Below, in pieces: positions 51,426-61,586 of a DNA stretch of 64,000 nucleotides. Each line of letters begins with the position of its first letter. Positions within the stretch are counted from its first letter, which is position 1. A program made the position numbers and the translations under genes. The notes under the pieces are model-generated. The model was not told where the DNA came from. It ran no database searches and was given only the letters and a program-made list of their open reading frames with translations. The stretch is from Paenibacillus tritici (GTDB lineage: Bacteria > Bacillota > Bacilli > Paenibacillales > Paenibacillaceae): assembly GCF_013204885.1 (NCBI RefSeq), contig NZ_JABMKX010000002.1, positions 62,001 through 126,000 on the forward strand, written 5' to 3'.

Positions 51426-54400
51426 TCACGCCTTGCGGAGCGCCATCCGAAGGGTCTTCACCTCGAACGGACGAAGTTTCAGCATGACCTCTCCGCCTTC
51501 GTGCGGCACTTCTGCAATCTTCTCCTCCAGCATATTGGTCTCACTAACCGCTGCAATGGACAGCCCGATGTGAAGCTTGCAGTCTACAGAAGCCCCTTTA
51601 CTCTCGTACAGACGCACCACCCAATCACCCGATCCGTCTTCGGCAAGCTTGACGGTCTCCGCAATCACATTCGCTTGATCAATGCTGAGTAAGGAATCTG
51701 TCCCGCCCCCTCCTCCAGGTGCAAGGCTGACAGGATAGTTCAGCTCATAAGCTTCACGTACGACAGGACTATCAAGAAACGCGCCGTTCCAGAATGTAAA
51801 TCCGTAGGTAAAATGATGCACCCCTTGATCGGATGTTTCATCCGGCCAGGTCGGAGCCCGAAGCAGTGTTAGGCTCATCGTGTTATCATCGACGGAAATG
51901 CCGTATTTGCAGTCGTTCAGCAGTGCGAAGCCGCGGTTTGCCTCTGCAAGGGCGGACCACTTATGCTGAACCACTTCGTAACGATCCGCATCATGCGGAC
52001 GCGAAGCATGATTCGGCCTCTTGACGTGACCGAACTGAATCTCCTGCAGGGACTCGTTCGTATGAATGCGAACCGGGAAATCGACTTTCAGCAGCTTATT
52101 CTTCTCGCGCCACTGAATCGTTGTATGGAACTCCACCCGGCGGCTGCCCGCCAGCAACCGGATATCCTGAATCATAGTCGAATGATTCAATTCCCGCTCC
52201 ACCCGAATATTCGCGAAGAGCGGTCCATTCGCAGTAATGGAGACCTTGGCAGTAGCGTTTAGATCAATGGGTGCCAAGCGGTAGCGCCGGTCAATCTCCC
52301 AGGCATCGAAATCCGAATTTTGATCCCGGTACATCCGCATGACATTGCAGCAGTCTGCTGCCCACTCCGTACCGGTCTCCTTATCGACAACCCGTGTAAT
52401 CTCACCCTTTTCGTTAATTCCAAGCTCAATCCATTCATTCTCCATATGCGATTCACTTGCCAAGACTGTCGACAGGACAGGAACGGCCGGCACTTGCGGT
52501 TCAGTCTTGTAGCTCGACCAGCCCATGGAAGGAGCCTCCAGCCGGGCATAGCTAACACCTTCGTGCAATTGCATGGGTAGAGTTGTTCCATGGCTATCCG
52601 CAATTCCGTGAACGCCATTAGGTAATGCTACCAGTTCCTGTCTTCTCCAGGACAGCGAATTAAATACGGTAACACTCGAGGAGTCGCCGTCCGTGATTGC
52701 TTCTCTTGCTTCTGACGCCATGTTATACACATTCTTATTCAATTCGATCAGTTCAAGCTGCGCCTCTTCATGGACGCGGTGGATAGAGGAGCCCGGCAGA
52801 ATATCGTGGAACTGATGCAGCAGCAATACCTTCCACAGACGGTCCAGCTCTCCGTAAGGATAGGTCCGGTTATTTAAATGCTCCGCTGCAGCCCCCCATA
52901 CCTCCGCCTCACGGAAGCCAATTTCCGCCTTCCTGTTCAGCTTTTTGATGACCGCTTGTGTTGTATAAGTTCCCCGGTGAGCGGGGTAATAGAGCTCTCC
53001 CACATACTTGGCATCCGGGATGCCCTTTTCGATCTGATCCCGGAAAAATTCGATTGGCGAGCCGTGCCTCGTCTTGGGAACGCCCTCCAGATTGCCGAGC
53101 CTGCGCATAAACTCAAGATCGTCCCGGTTCGAGCCTCCGCCTCCGTCGCCATGCCCGAACTGCGTGAGCCGCGTAGAAATCCCTTCCAGCTGGACGCGGT
53201 CTTTCCACTGATTGATTAAGAACGACGGACTGATCCGGATCGGGTAGTAGTCTCCATAGTTCAGCAGATGCGCCAAGATTTGCGAACCGTCGATCCCTTC
53301 CCACAGAAACGTATTATAGGGGAAGGGATCTGCTACATTATCATAAGTCCCGAACAATTTAACGGAACCGAAATACTTAATCCCGCACCCCTTCATGATT
53401 TGCGGCAGGTTCCCGGAATAGCCGAATACGTCAGGCAGCCACAGCATTTCATTGTCTACACCGAACTCTTCCTTGAAGAAGCGTTTGCCGTGCATTGCCT
53501 GACGGATCAGGCTTTCGCCGCTAGTAAGGTTCGTATCAGGCTCTATCCACATGGAGCCTTCGGGAATAATTCTGCCTTCCTTCACCGCTTGCTTGATCCG
53601 CGTATACAGCTCCGGATACAGTCTCTTGACCAACTGGAACAAATACGGCTGGCTCTGCATGTACGTATATTCCGGATATTCATCCATGAGCGCAAGCTGA
53701 TTGGACATTGTCCGTGCAATCTTACGCTTCGTCTCGGCAATCGGCCACAGCCAGGCCACATCCAGATGGGACTGTCCCATAAGGTACAGGGTAGGCACTG
53801 TTGAACCGTTTACACAGGATAAAAGCGGTTTCATGATCTCCCTGCACTCTTTTACGTTCTCTCCCAGCAAGTCCTGACGCAGGGTCAGGTCCACCGCCGC
53901 AAATACCTGAGTCAGACAACGGTCTATCTCCGCAACGCGGAGAGATTTGACATCGAGATGATTGCGAAGATCATACAGGCATTCCAAGTCAATAAAAAAC
54001 TGGTACACCTCTTCTTCAAAAATACAGAGCTGTGACTCTCCGAACACCGGCTGTGAACCGGAATGGCCGGCGTACGCCTCCGCAACAATCTCGAAGGATT
54101 CGCCGCTTGCCGCCGAACGGGTTAAGGTTACGTAATGATGGTTAAGATCCTTTGCACCACTCACGATGCCGTCAACATACACAGTCGCTTCCGATCCAAA
54201 ATCAAGCATAGCCACCAGCCGCTTGCCTTCGGCTTCCTTAGGAACGATGATTGTGGAGCGGAACCAGCCATACCCCCAGTTCTCCCCCCACTGCTGTCCC
54301 CTGGCCATGCTCTGGAACGGTTGTTCATCCATTTCATGAATGAAGAGCTGTTCCATTGTCGTAAAACCTGAAAATTCTATGGGAGAAATTTTTGTAATCA

Positions 54401-54476
54401 TAAATTGATTTCTTTTATTCAGAAGCTTCTCAACATGGAATAAAATCTCTTTTTTTTCGTTCAAAGCTCTTCTCAC
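51426..54476 (-). CDS. GH38-type alpha-mannosidase (1,016 aa)
   Basis: The GH38 catalytic domain shows the zinc site in LMGQSHLDVAWLWPIAETKRK and the nucleophile Asp in EMLWLPDVFGYSGNLPQIMKGCGI, with TTQAVIKKLNRKAEIGFREAE in the helical bundle and a long beta-sandwich C-terminus. The length of 1,016 is normal. There is no signal peptide, so it is cytoplasmic and works on imported oligomannosides. The listed start is a GTG with only a weak site; a TTG four codons later is an alternative. The gene follows the ABC importer's binding protein, which presumably supplies the substrate. Confidence 0.92.
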   Translation of the reverse strand: MRRALNEKKEILFHVEKLLNKRNQFMITKISPIEFSGFTTMEQLFIHEMDEQPFQSMARGQQWGENWGYGWFRSTIIVPKEAEGKRLVAMLDFGSEATVYVDGIVSGAKDLNHHYVTLTRSAASGESFEIVAEAYAGHSGSQPVFGESQLCIFEEEVYQFFIDLECLYDLRNHLDVKSLRVAEIDRCLTQVFAAVDLTLRQDLLGENVKECREIMKPLLSCVNGSTVPTLYLMGQSHLDVAWLWPIAETKRKIARTMSNQLALMDEYPEYTYMQSQPYLFQLVKRLYPELYTRIKQAVKEGRIIPEGSMWIEPDTNLTSGESLIRQAMHGKRFFKEEFGVDNEMLWLPDVFGYSGNLPQIMKGCGIKYFGSVKLFGTYDNVADPFPYNTFLWEGIDGSQILAHLLNYGDYYPIRISPSFLINQWKDRVQLEGISTRLTQFGHGDGGGGSNRDDLEFMRRLGNLEGVPKTRHGSPIEFFRDQIEKGIPDAKYVGELYYPAHRGTYTTQAVIKKLNRKAEIGFREAEVWGAAAEHLNNRTYPYGELDRLWKVLLLHQFHDILPGSSIHRVHEEAQLELIELNKNVYNMASEAREAITDGDSSSVTVFNSLSWRRQELVALPNGVHGIADSHGTTLPMQLHEGVSYARLEAPSMGWSSYKTEPQVPAVPVLSTVLASESHMENEWIELGINEKGEITRVVDKETGTEWAADCCNVMRMYRDQNSDFDAWEIDRRYRLAPIDLNATAKVSITANGPLFANIRVERELNHSTMIQDIRLLAGSRRVEFHTTIQWREKNKLLKVDFPVRIHTNESLQEIQFGHVKRPNHASRPHDADRYEVVQHKWSALAEANRGFALLNDCKYGISVDDNTMSLTLLRAPTWPDETSDQGVHHFTYGFTFWNGAFLDSPVVREAYELNYPVSLAPGGGGGTDSLLSIDQANVIAETVKLAEDGSGDWVVRLYESKGASVDCKLHIGLSIAAVSETNMLEEKIAEVPHEGGEVMLKLRPFEVKTLRMALRKA

Positions 54477-54495
54477 ATCCTATGGTTTCGTTATC

Positions 54496-56118
54496 TTAAT
54501 TTGCTGTCACTCTTTGCGCAGCATCGTTATAAATTTTCAGCGCTTCATCAATGGCGCCCATTGTTTGGACTTTATCTATGAATTCCTGCCAATCATCGAA
54601 GCTGCTCTTGCCGGCCACGAATTTGGCCTGTTCTTCCGTAACAAACGTTTTAACCGGGTTCATAATCTCCGAGATCCGCTGGTTCTCATCGCCTGTGAGC
54701 TGAATTGAAGGTTCGCTCAGCCAGGAAGGAACGTATTCGTTCTCAGGCATGGGTAAGCTCGTCAGGAATGGCGACTTCTCAATCGGCACCTCTTCATATT
54801 TGCCGTTAAATACGGTATAGTCTGTCGCGGCGAAATCTACAAACGCTCTTGCGTCGCTGACCATTTGCAGGCCAGGATTATGATTCCGGCTTGCCCGCAT
54901 GCCGTATTTATCGCCTTCCAGCCACGGGTCTTTGGCATTTTTCAACGAGTCCACAAAGGTCGGAAGACCATCCTCCCCGATCGTATAGGTCGTGCCCTCA
55001 ATCCCCCAGGTGATCAGTCTGATCATTTCGTCCGAATATTGATAATCAATGAATTTGATCAACTCTTCGGGGTTTTTCACTTTTGAACTTAGGCCATAAG
55101 TTGCCCAGCCCAGATCAGGAGTATTGCCATTCACCACTTCCTGCCAGGCTTTCCCGTACTTCGGATTGTCAGGATACAGGGAAACTGCAAAAATCTTGCC
55201 ATCGTTGGCCGTTCTGGTGTACTCCGCCGGAGTGGTGAACCACTGTGTCAGCCACATGAGGTTGTCGCCGTTCAGCGCCTTTCTTTTCAGCGTATCATCG
55301 GTATCAATCGTATACTCCGGATCTAACAGCTTATCCGCATACAGCTTATTTGCAAATTGGAGCGCATCTTTAAACCCTTCTTCCAGCACCCCATATACAT
55401 ATTTCTCACCGTTCCAGAAAATTTCGTCCTTGATATGGTTCGCAGAGAACAGCGATCTCAGGCTATTCCATTTGGTTGCGACGGGATATTTGTCGGGGTA
55501 GAGTTTTTTAAGACTTTTGGCAGCCTCATAAAATTCATCAAGCGTCTGCGGAATTTCGATATGATTCGCTTGGAACACGTCATAGCGGTAAGAGGATGTA
55601 TTCTGAATGAGCATGCCGCGATCCTCAGGGAACCTCGGAGTGGATGTTTCCATAAAGGTATACATCTCGCCGTCAGCATTCGTCACCCGCTTCATTCCAT
55701 TTTTCACCTTGCTAATGTAGTTCATATAATTCGGCATCAAATCTGTATATTGGGCTAATTCAAGAAGCTGGCCCTGCCCAGCCATTTCACTCGTATCATA
55801 AAATAACGGCGTCACGAAGAAGTCTGTCAGATCGTCGCTCGCAATCATGAGTTTGACCTTCTCGTCATATTCAGAAGACGGAATATAGTTATAATCAATT
55901 TCCACCTTTTTACCCATGTATGCTTCCATACGTTTGTGCCATTCCTTGCCTACGAGACTATTCGGATTATCCACCCCATACGTAGGCAGAGTCACCGAGA
56001 AGCGCATCACATCCTGATTCTCTTCATCGGTAGCAGAATTCTTGGATTCATTCGAACATCCTGAAACAATCATTAGTGCGGCCAACCCGAGGACAAGTAT
56101 TCTCGCCAGCTTGCTCAT
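54496..56118 (-). CDS. Extracellular sugar-binding lipoprotein, LplA-like (540 aa)
   Basis: Lipobox MIVSGCSNES at about residue 20, then a large family-1 binding domain (RFSVTLPTYGVDNPNSLVGKEW; VTNADGEMYTF; NPVKTFVTEEQAKF). Third gene of the importer operon; AGGGGGG precedes the ATG. Expected to bind mannose-containing oligosaccharides by context. Confidence 0.93.
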   Translation of the reverse strand: MSKLARILVLGLAALMIVSGCSNESKNSATDEENQDVMRFSVTLPTYGVDNPNSLVGKEWHKRMEAYMGKKVEIDYNYIPSSEYDEKVKLMIASDDLTDFFVTPLFYDTSEMAGQGQLLELAQYTDLMPNYMNYISKVKNGMKRVTNADGEMYTFMETSTPRFPEDRGMLIQNTSSYRYDVFQANHIEIPQTLDEFYEAAKSLKKLYPDKYPVATKWNSLRSLFSANHIKDEIFWNGEKYVYGVLEEGFKDALQFANKLYADKLLDPEYTIDTDDTLKRKALNGDNLMWLTQWFTTPAEYTRTANDGKIFAVSLYPDNPKYGKAWQEVVNGNTPDLGWATYGLSSKVKNPEELIKFIDYQYSDEMIRLITWGIEGTTYTIGEDGLPTFVDSLKNAKDPWLEGDKYGMRASRNHNPGLQMVSDARAFVDFAATDYTVFNGKYEEVPIEKSPFLTSLPMPENEYVPSWLSEPSIQLTGDENQRISEIMNPVKTFVTEEQAKFVAGKSSFDDWQEFIDKVQTMGAIDEALKIYNDAAQRVTAN

Positions 56119-56148
56119 TTCATTCCCCCCTAATGTGTACGATAAACC

Positions 56149-57045
56149 TCAGCCTTTGACGGAGCCTACGAATAATCCCTTGGTGAAATGCTTCTGAAAG
56201 AAGGGATAGATGCACATAATCGGAAACATAGTAATAATAATGACGCTCATTCGTACCGCCTTCGGATCAAGTGTTTCTCCCGGAGCATTAACAGCAACTG
56301 CACCGCCTCCTACCCGGCCTTGAATCGCAGTCGTATCCAAAGTGAACAGATAGTTTCTTAACACCATCTGCAAAGGGTACTTATCCTGATCCCGCAAGTA
56401 AATCAAAGCTTCGAACCAGCTGTTCCAGCTTCCGACCAGACCGAACAGGGCAAAGGTTGCAAAAAGCGCTTTGGACAACGGCAGTATGATTCTGAATAGG
56501 ACCACTAGATCATTCGCCCCGTCGATATAAGCAGAGTCCTTCAGCTCAGAAGGAATATTAAGAAAGAAGGTACGAAATAAAAATACGTTATAAGCGCTGA
56601 TGGCACCCGGGAGAATCATGACCCATACCGTGTCTAACAGGTTCAGACTGCGCATAAGCAGATAGGTCGGAATTAGACCGCCGCCGAAAAACATCGTTAT
56701 CATAAGGAAGAAGGTCAAAAACTTCTTACCTGCAAAGCCAGGGATCGTGAGCGGGTACGCCATCATTGCCGTAAAAAGCAGCATGATCCCCGTTGAGCCT
56801 GCCGCATAAATAATCGAGTTCAGATACCCTTTAAAAATGTATGGATCATGAAATACCGTCGTGTACGCTTCCAGATTAAATCCCTTAGGCCAAATCGTTA
56901 CGCTCCCGGAAGAGATGTAACTTGCACCGCTTAGCGATGTCGCGACGATATTCAGAATCGGATACAGCACAACAACCATGATCAACAGCATGATCACAAC
57001 ATTTAAGGCATCGAAAGCTCTGGAGCCTAAGCTATCCCTTTTCAA
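56149..57045 (-). CDS. ABC importer permease, YtcP/LplC type (298 aa)
   Basis: Six membrane helices, EAA loop (ELKDSAYIDGANDLVVLFRIILPLS) and the closing FTKGLFVGSVKG. The start is TTG with AGGTGG upstream. It follows the LplB-type subunit by 11 bp. Confidence 0.94.
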   Translation of the reverse strand: MKRDSLGSRAFDALNVVIMLLIMVVVLYPILNIVATSLSGASYISSGSVTIWPKGFNLEAYTTVFHDPYIFKGYLNSIIYAAGSTGIMLLFTAMMAYPLTIPGFAGKKFLTFFLMITMFFGGGLIPTYLLMRSLNLLDTVWVMILPGAISAYNVFLFRTFFLNIPSELKDSAYIDGANDLVVLFRIILPLSKALFATFALFGLVGSWNSWFEALIYLRDQDKYPLQMVLRNYLFTLDTTAIQGRVGGGAVAVNAPGETLDPKAVRMSVIIITMFPIMCIYPFFQKHFTKGLFVGSVKG

Positions 57046-57056
57046 CTTCTCACCAC

Positions 57057-57971
57057 CTAGAACAAACTTGTCTCTGATACTTTACGGCTAATCCAATTGG
57101 TCAAGTAAAGAACAATAAAGGAAATAAGCGACATAAACATTCCGATGGCTGTGGTGTACTCGTATTGCGCACCCAGTATACCTTGACGATACACATAGGA
57201 CCCAATGACATCCGCTACTTCGTAAGTCTCAGGGGAATAGAGTAGAATGATCTTCTGAAAGTCACTCCCCAGAACTCCTCCTACCGCAAAAATCAGCAAA
57301 ATAATTGTAGTCGGCTTAAGTGAAGGCCAGGTAATGTGCACAACCTTCTTCCACCGGCCTGCGCCGTCTACTTCAGCCACATCATAAAGCGTTGGATCTA
57401 TTCCGCTTAATGCGGCAAGATAGATGATCGTGCCGAACCCGACGCCTTGCCATATACCGGAGGAGATGAAGATCGACCGGAAAAAATCCGACTCCAGGAG
57501 AAACATCACCGGCTCTCCGCCGAAAAAGGCGACAATATGGTTAAACAAGCCGTCTCTTGCCGTAAATTCCTTCAGCATTCCCGCAACAATGACGACTGAA
57601 ATGAAGTGCGGGAAATAAGATACCGTCTGCACTATTTTCTTAAATCTTTTGTTCCTTAGTTCATTGAACAGCAGGGCCAATATAATCGGCGCCGGAAACG
57701 ACCAGAATAAAGTATACAAACCGAGAAGCAATGTGTTCTTCAACACTCTAAACGCCATGGGATCATTAAAAAAAGAAAGGAAGTACTTGAATCCCACCCA
57801 CTCGCTTCCCCATATCCCCTTAGAAGCATTAAAATCCTTGAAAGCGATTAGAATTCCGTACATCGGAAAATAGTGAAAAATTAACAGCGTCAGGAAGCCG
57901 GGAAGCACCATAAGGTAGAGATAGCGGTGCCTGATCATTCTGGCTATGAACCTGTTATTACTTGTCTTCAC
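57057..57971 (-). CDS. ABC importer permease, LplB type (304 aa)
   Basis: First gene of the second importer operon, with six helices and the EAA loop (TLYDVAEVDGAGRWKKVVHITWPS). The start is GTG with AGGAGG seven bases upstream. The 278 bp upstream region up to the AraC gene's stop must hold the promoter; it has AT-rich stretches but no site I can name with confidence. Confidence 0.94.
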   Translation of the reverse strand: MKTSNNRFIARMIRHRYLYLMVLPGFLTLLIFHYFPMYGILIAFKDFNASKGIWGSEWVGFKYFLSFFNDPMAFRVLKNTLLLGLYTLFWSFPAPIILALLFNELRNKRFKKIVQTVSYFPHFISVVIVAGMLKEFTARDGLFNHIVAFFGGEPVMFLLESDFFRSIFISSGIWQGVGFGTIIYLAALSGIDPTLYDVAEVDGAGRWKKVVHITWPSLKPTTIILLIFAVGGVLGSDFQKIILLYSPETYEVADVIGSYVYRQGILGAQYEYTTAIGMFMSLISFIVLYLTNWISRKVSETSLF

Positions 57972-58249
57972 TGAAACGCCTCCTGACTGTCAACCTGTTG
58001 TAGTCTGATACACCTGGTACCGGTCGCTCACAGCCACCTGAACTCCACGATCCAACTGTTTGCAAGCGCATTCATTTTCACCTCCAGATCGGAACCCAAG
58101 TTCGTCGAAACCGGGTTGTTCGTGCTTTCCGTTTACTCAGATTAGATCATCATGATGCCGAAGGTTATTATGCTAAATAGAAAATAGCACATACTATTTG
58201 ATGCGTCAATATATAAAAAGCAAACATAATTAATATTAATTTGGTATAC

Positions 58250-59098
58250 CTATCTATGGATTTTACCGAATTGCCGGTACCGGTGAGGCGTCAGATTATG
58301 TCTCCGTTTAAACAAGTCGTAGAAGTAGCTGACGTTCTCAAGTCCAATCTCCAAACTGATATCCACGATTTCCATATCCGTGTTCAGCAGCAAATTCTCA
58401 GCGTAGGACATCCTTAATTCATTGATATATTGGGTTGGAGACATCCCAAGATACTCTCTGAACATTCTGCATACGTAGGCATGCGATTTACCGGACAGCT
58501 GGACAAGCGCGGCCGTTCCCCGTGTAAATTGTTCTTTCTTGTTCACCTCTTTGCATAGGGCCTTTAACCATTCCGGCTGTCCCGCTGGTTCGAACGGTTC
58601 TGCTTCGGCCGTGATGTAACGGGAGAACAGGTCGGTCAAGATGGCTCTTACCTCTGCTTTGATAGCCGGCTTCTTCTCCTGCGGGATCAGATTGAGCAGC
58701 TCCAGCCGATACCGCACATATTCTTTTTCCGTCTTGGACAGCAAAGTCGATGGCGGCATGGCCGGCTCAAGAAGCCTTCCGCTGGGGAATCCCTCTCCCA
58801 AAAAAGCAATCATGTCATCCAGGACCTCCCGGTTGAACGATAAATTGATGAACTGGCAATCACTATCCGCCGTCTGCTCATAACAATGCATATCCCGGTC
58901 CCGTATGAACACGAGAGTATTCTCCTGCAACACCTGACGGCTGTTGTTAATGACATGCACAACGCTTCCCTTCAGAATGAGAAATAATTCAAAAAAGTCA
59001 TGGCTATGCATGCCGATCGTCTCGCGCACCGAGGCGATCAGCCGGTAATGGGCCTGAATTTCAGAATCAATGCCGTCCGCTGCAAGAAGCTTCAACAT
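58250..59098 (-). CDS. AraC-family transcriptional regulator (282 aa)
   Basis: A cupin-type sensing domain (HSHDFFELFLILKGSVVHVINN at about 30-51) and two C-terminal helix-turn-helix motifs (ALVQLSGKSHAYVCRMFREYLG; IVDISLEIGLENVSYFYDLFKRRHNLTPHRYRQ). I placed the start at the ATG at 59098, preceded by AAGGAGGAG; the frame is open 37 codons further. It sits upstream of, and in the same direction as, the mannoside importer operon, its likely target. Confidence 0.92.
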   Translation of the reverse strand: MLKLLAADGIDSEIQAHYRLIASVRETIGMHSHDFFELFLILKGSVVHVINNSRQVLQENTLVFIRDRDMHCYEQTADSDCQFINLSFNREVLDDMIAFLGEGFPSGRLLEPAMPPSTLLSKTEKEYVRYRLELLNLIPQEKKPAIKAEVRAILTDLFSRYITAEAEPFEPAGQPEWLKALCKEVNKKEQFTRGTAALVQLSGKSHAYVCRMFREYLGMSPTQYINELRMSYAENLLLNTDMEIVDISLEIGLENVSYFYDLFKRRHNLTPHRYRQFGKIHR

Positions 59099-59252
59099 TG
59101 GCGATACTCCTCCTTGTTCGTTATGTACTTTGATAAAGACAAGCCTTGCAATGTCAAACCACCATAATGCATCCCAAAATGGAGCAAGAATTGGGACATA
59201 GCTATCCATTAGGATAGAATTGTTATTGAAGCCTGAAAGGAGATTGCCGCAA

Positions 59253-60194
59253 ATGAACTTATTGCAGCTGCGTCAGCAGTTTGAAGCAAACAAACGGATC
59301 TATGAAAGCGCCAAGCTTGTCTTCCATGGAGCGGAAGAGTTCGATGTCTACAATCCTTCGATCCCGTTTGAATGGAACGGCAAGCGCTACATTTACGGAC
59401 GCCTGGAAAGACGCGATGAGTGGGCAAGGTCTTGGGTCCGCCTGTTCGAGCAGAGCGGTCCGGATGACTGGACAGCCGTGCCGGACACCATGATATATCA
59501 GCTTGAAGACCCTTATATCAGCATCATCCACAAACAGCTCGTACTGGGCGGTACGCATGTCCGTTACAAGCAGGGGCAGCTTGATTCTTTCTATGGTTAC
59601 TTCTACAAAGGCCGTGATATTCATGATCTCTTCTACTTCACGACGGGGCCGGATAATATGAAAGACATTCGGCTCGTAGAGCTTCAGGATGGCAGGATCG
59701 GCGTCTTCTCACGGCCACGCGGCGAAGGAATACGCAAGGAATTCGGAAGTGAATCTTTAGTTGGATTCACGATCATCAACAGCCTCGATGACCTGTCTTC
59801 CGAGGTTATCGGGAACGCCCCTAATATCCAAGGCCTGTTCCACGAGGATGAGTGGGGGGGCTGCAATCAGGCCTACTTGCTTGAGAGCGGGAAGATCGGC
59901 GTCATCGGCCATATCTGTTATGCCGAAAAAGGTATATCGACCTATATGAACATGGCCTTCGTATTGGACCCGCAGACGAATCAATTCTCAGAGCTGAGAA
60001 TCATCGGCACGCGTCCATGTTACCCTGAGGGTCCCGCCAAGAAACCGCATCTGACGGACTGCGCATTCACCGCCGGCATCGAAATGCGTCCCGATGGCAA
60101 GGTCAATCTGTACAGCGGCATCGGCGATTGCGAGGTTGCCCGTATTGTCATCGACTACCCGTTCGAGAAGGAAGGCGCCATGGTTACCCTCTAA
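59253..60194 (+). CDS. DUF1861/GH130-like beta-propeller protein (313 aa)
   Basis: It matches DUF1861, a propeller family related to GH130 mannoside phosphorylases: FHGAEEFDVYNPSIPFEWNGKRYIYGR, IYQLEDPYISIIHKQLVLGGTHV, EDEWGGCNQAYLLESGKIGVIGH and YSGIGDCEVARIVIDYPF. There is no signal peptide, so it is cytoplasmic. AAGGAG precedes the ATG at 59253. GH130 relatives phosphorolyse or hydrolyse beta-mannosides, including the Man-GlcNAc core of N-glycans, which would fit the GH38 mannosidase nearby. It is divergent from the AraC gene. Confidence 0.85.
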   Translation: MNLLQLRQQFEANKRIYESAKLVFHGAEEFDVYNPSIPFEWNGKRYIYGRLERRDEWARSWVRLFEQSGPDDWTAVPDTMIYQLEDPYISIIHKQLVLGGTHVRYKQGQLDSFYGYFYKGRDIHDLFYFTTGPDNMKDIRLVELQDGRIGVFSRPRGEGIRKEFGSESLVGFTIINSLDDLSSEVIGNAPNIQGLFHEDEWGGCNQAYLLESGKIGVIGHICYAEKGISTYMNMAFVLDPQTNQFSELRIIGTRPCYPEGPAKKPHLTDCAFTAGIEMRPDGKVNLYSGIGDCEVARIVIDYPFEKEGAMVTL

Positions 60195-60299
60195 ATGAAA
60201 TACTTAAGCTTCGGGCTGCTGGATTTGCCAGCGGCTCTTTGGGTTGTCCGTTGACCGGCGTAGCTGACAGCAGTCAAGATGTTATGTTAGGTTAATGGT

Positions 60300-60311
60300 A
60301 AAGTATACTTT
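60300..60311. promoter_or_regulatory. AAGTATACTT operator, copy 1
   Basis: AAAGTATACTTT is a perfect palindrome upstream of the GntR/LacI hybrid regulator. The core recurs at 60397-60406. Confidence 0.6.
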
Positions 60312-60395
60312 ATTTGACCTCATAGTAATACATACCTGCTCAAAATTCAATTTTTTTATCTTATTCGATAAAACTCATCCAAAACACGCTGTAAG

Positions 60396-60407
60396 TAAGT
60401 ATACTTT
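60396..60407. promoter_or_regulatory. AAGTATACTT operator, copy 2
   Basis: TAAGTATACTTT carries the same 10 bp core as 60300-60311, 96 bp away and 53 bp before the regulator's start. A pair this far apart suits DNA looping by a regulator of the AraR kind. Confidence 0.6.
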
Positions 60408-60459
60408 TTAAAACGATGTACGCTATAATTGAGGAAATGTCGATATGAGGTGAACTTAC

Positions 60460-61539
60460 TTGAGCAAGAAGGACTTAACTCTGCCAAAGTACCAGATGGT
60501 TAAAGACTATGTCTTATCCCAGATTGAGAATCAGGAATTCACAGAAGAAAACCGGATTCCTAGCGAGTCGGAATTCTCCAAGCTGCTGGAAGTCAGCACT
60601 ATCACCGTGCGCAAAGCACTGTCAGAGCTGGTGAACGAAGGCGTGATCTATCGCGTCAGAGGTAAGGGGAGCTTCGTCGCCAGTCAAGCGGCCGTCCCGG
60701 AAAAGACCTCGAATCTGGTGGCTTTCGTCATTTCCGGCGTCGAACTGTACGATAGCTCGTATATGCAGATCATGCGGGGCATCCAGTCCTTTCTGGGCAA
60801 ACATGGCTGCAAGCTGATCATTGAATTCGTGGAGAATGATTTCGAGCAGGAACGTGCACTTGTTCTGGAGCTGATTCAAACCGAACTAAGAGGACTTCTC
60901 ATCTATTCCTCTGATCCCGAAGCGGCAAAGGGCTATCTCGGGGAAATTCGAAAAACAGCGATTCCGTTTGTTATGCTGGATCGTTCGCCTTCCGGCTATC
61001 CAGTCAACGTCGTCACTTGCAATAACCACGACGGTGCTTATGAAGCAGTCGAATACTTGATCCAGCAAGGTCATCGACGAATCGGATTTGCAGCTTACGA
61101 CTATCATCTGAGTCCGGAGATTGACAGATATAATGGTTACCGCAATGCTATGTTGAATGCGTCCCTTCCAATCTCCGAGTCTCTTTTGTTCCTGGATAAG
61201 GACATGGATCACTCTATGCTTGCACACCTGATTCAGAGCGGGGAGCTGACCGCACTGTTCTGCGCGAACGATAAGCGGGCCCTTGAGGTAATAGACCAGC
61301 TGACTGCACTCGATATCCGTATCCCCGAACAAATATCCCTGATCGGCTTTGACGATTTCGAGAGCTCCAAGTTCGCCAAGGTCGCCTTGAGCACAGTGAA
61401 GCAATATTTCGACGTTCTCGGCTATGAGAGTGCCAAACTGCTGTTCGAAATTACCGAAGGCTCGTCTTATGGTCATAAGAAAGTCATGTTGCCCACCAGC
61501 CTGGTCATACGTGAGACAACTAAGCCGTTCCAAGGCTAA
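60460..61539 (+). CDS. GntR/LacI hybrid transcriptional regulator, AraR-like (359 aa)
   Basis: An N-terminal GntR winged helix (IPSESEFSKLLEVSTITVRKALSELVNEGVIYRVRGKGSFVA, split here over about residues 27-68) is joined to a LacI-type sugar-binding domain (FVISGVELYDSSYMQIMRGI; FVMLDRSPSGYPVNVVTCNN; LIGFDDFESSKFAKVALSTV). This is the build of B. subtilis AraR. The start is TTG with AGGTGA six bases before it. Two AAGTATACTT palindromes upstream suggest autorepression. The nearest sugar genes are DUF1861 upstream and the deleted GH43/binding-protein locus to the right. Confidence 0.92.
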   Translation: MSKKDLTLPKYQMVKDYVLSQIENQEFTEENRIPSESEFSKLLEVSTITVRKALSELVNEGVIYRVRGKGSFVASQAAVPEKTSNLVAFVISGVELYDSSYMQIMRGIQSFLGKHGCKLIIEFVENDFEQERALVLELIQTELRGLLIYSSDPEAAKGYLGEIRKTAIPFVMLDRSPSGYPVNVVTCNNHDGAYEAVEYLIQQGHRRIGFAAYDYHLSPEIDRYNGYRNAMLNASLPISESLLFLDKDMDHSMLAHLIQSGELTALFCANDKRALEVIDQLTALDIRIPEQISLIGFDDFESSKFAKVALSTVKQYFDVLGYESAKLLFEITEGSSYGHKKVMLPTSLVIRETTKPFQG

Positions 61540-61586
61540 CGCTTGATTCACCACCCGTTAGCACGATACGCTGAAGCTCACAATAG

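Noticed and set aside
58063..58076. Possible cre site TGCAAGCGCATTCA upstream of the mannoside importer
   Set aside because: Two of the fixed consensus positions do not match, so it is too weak to report as a feature.
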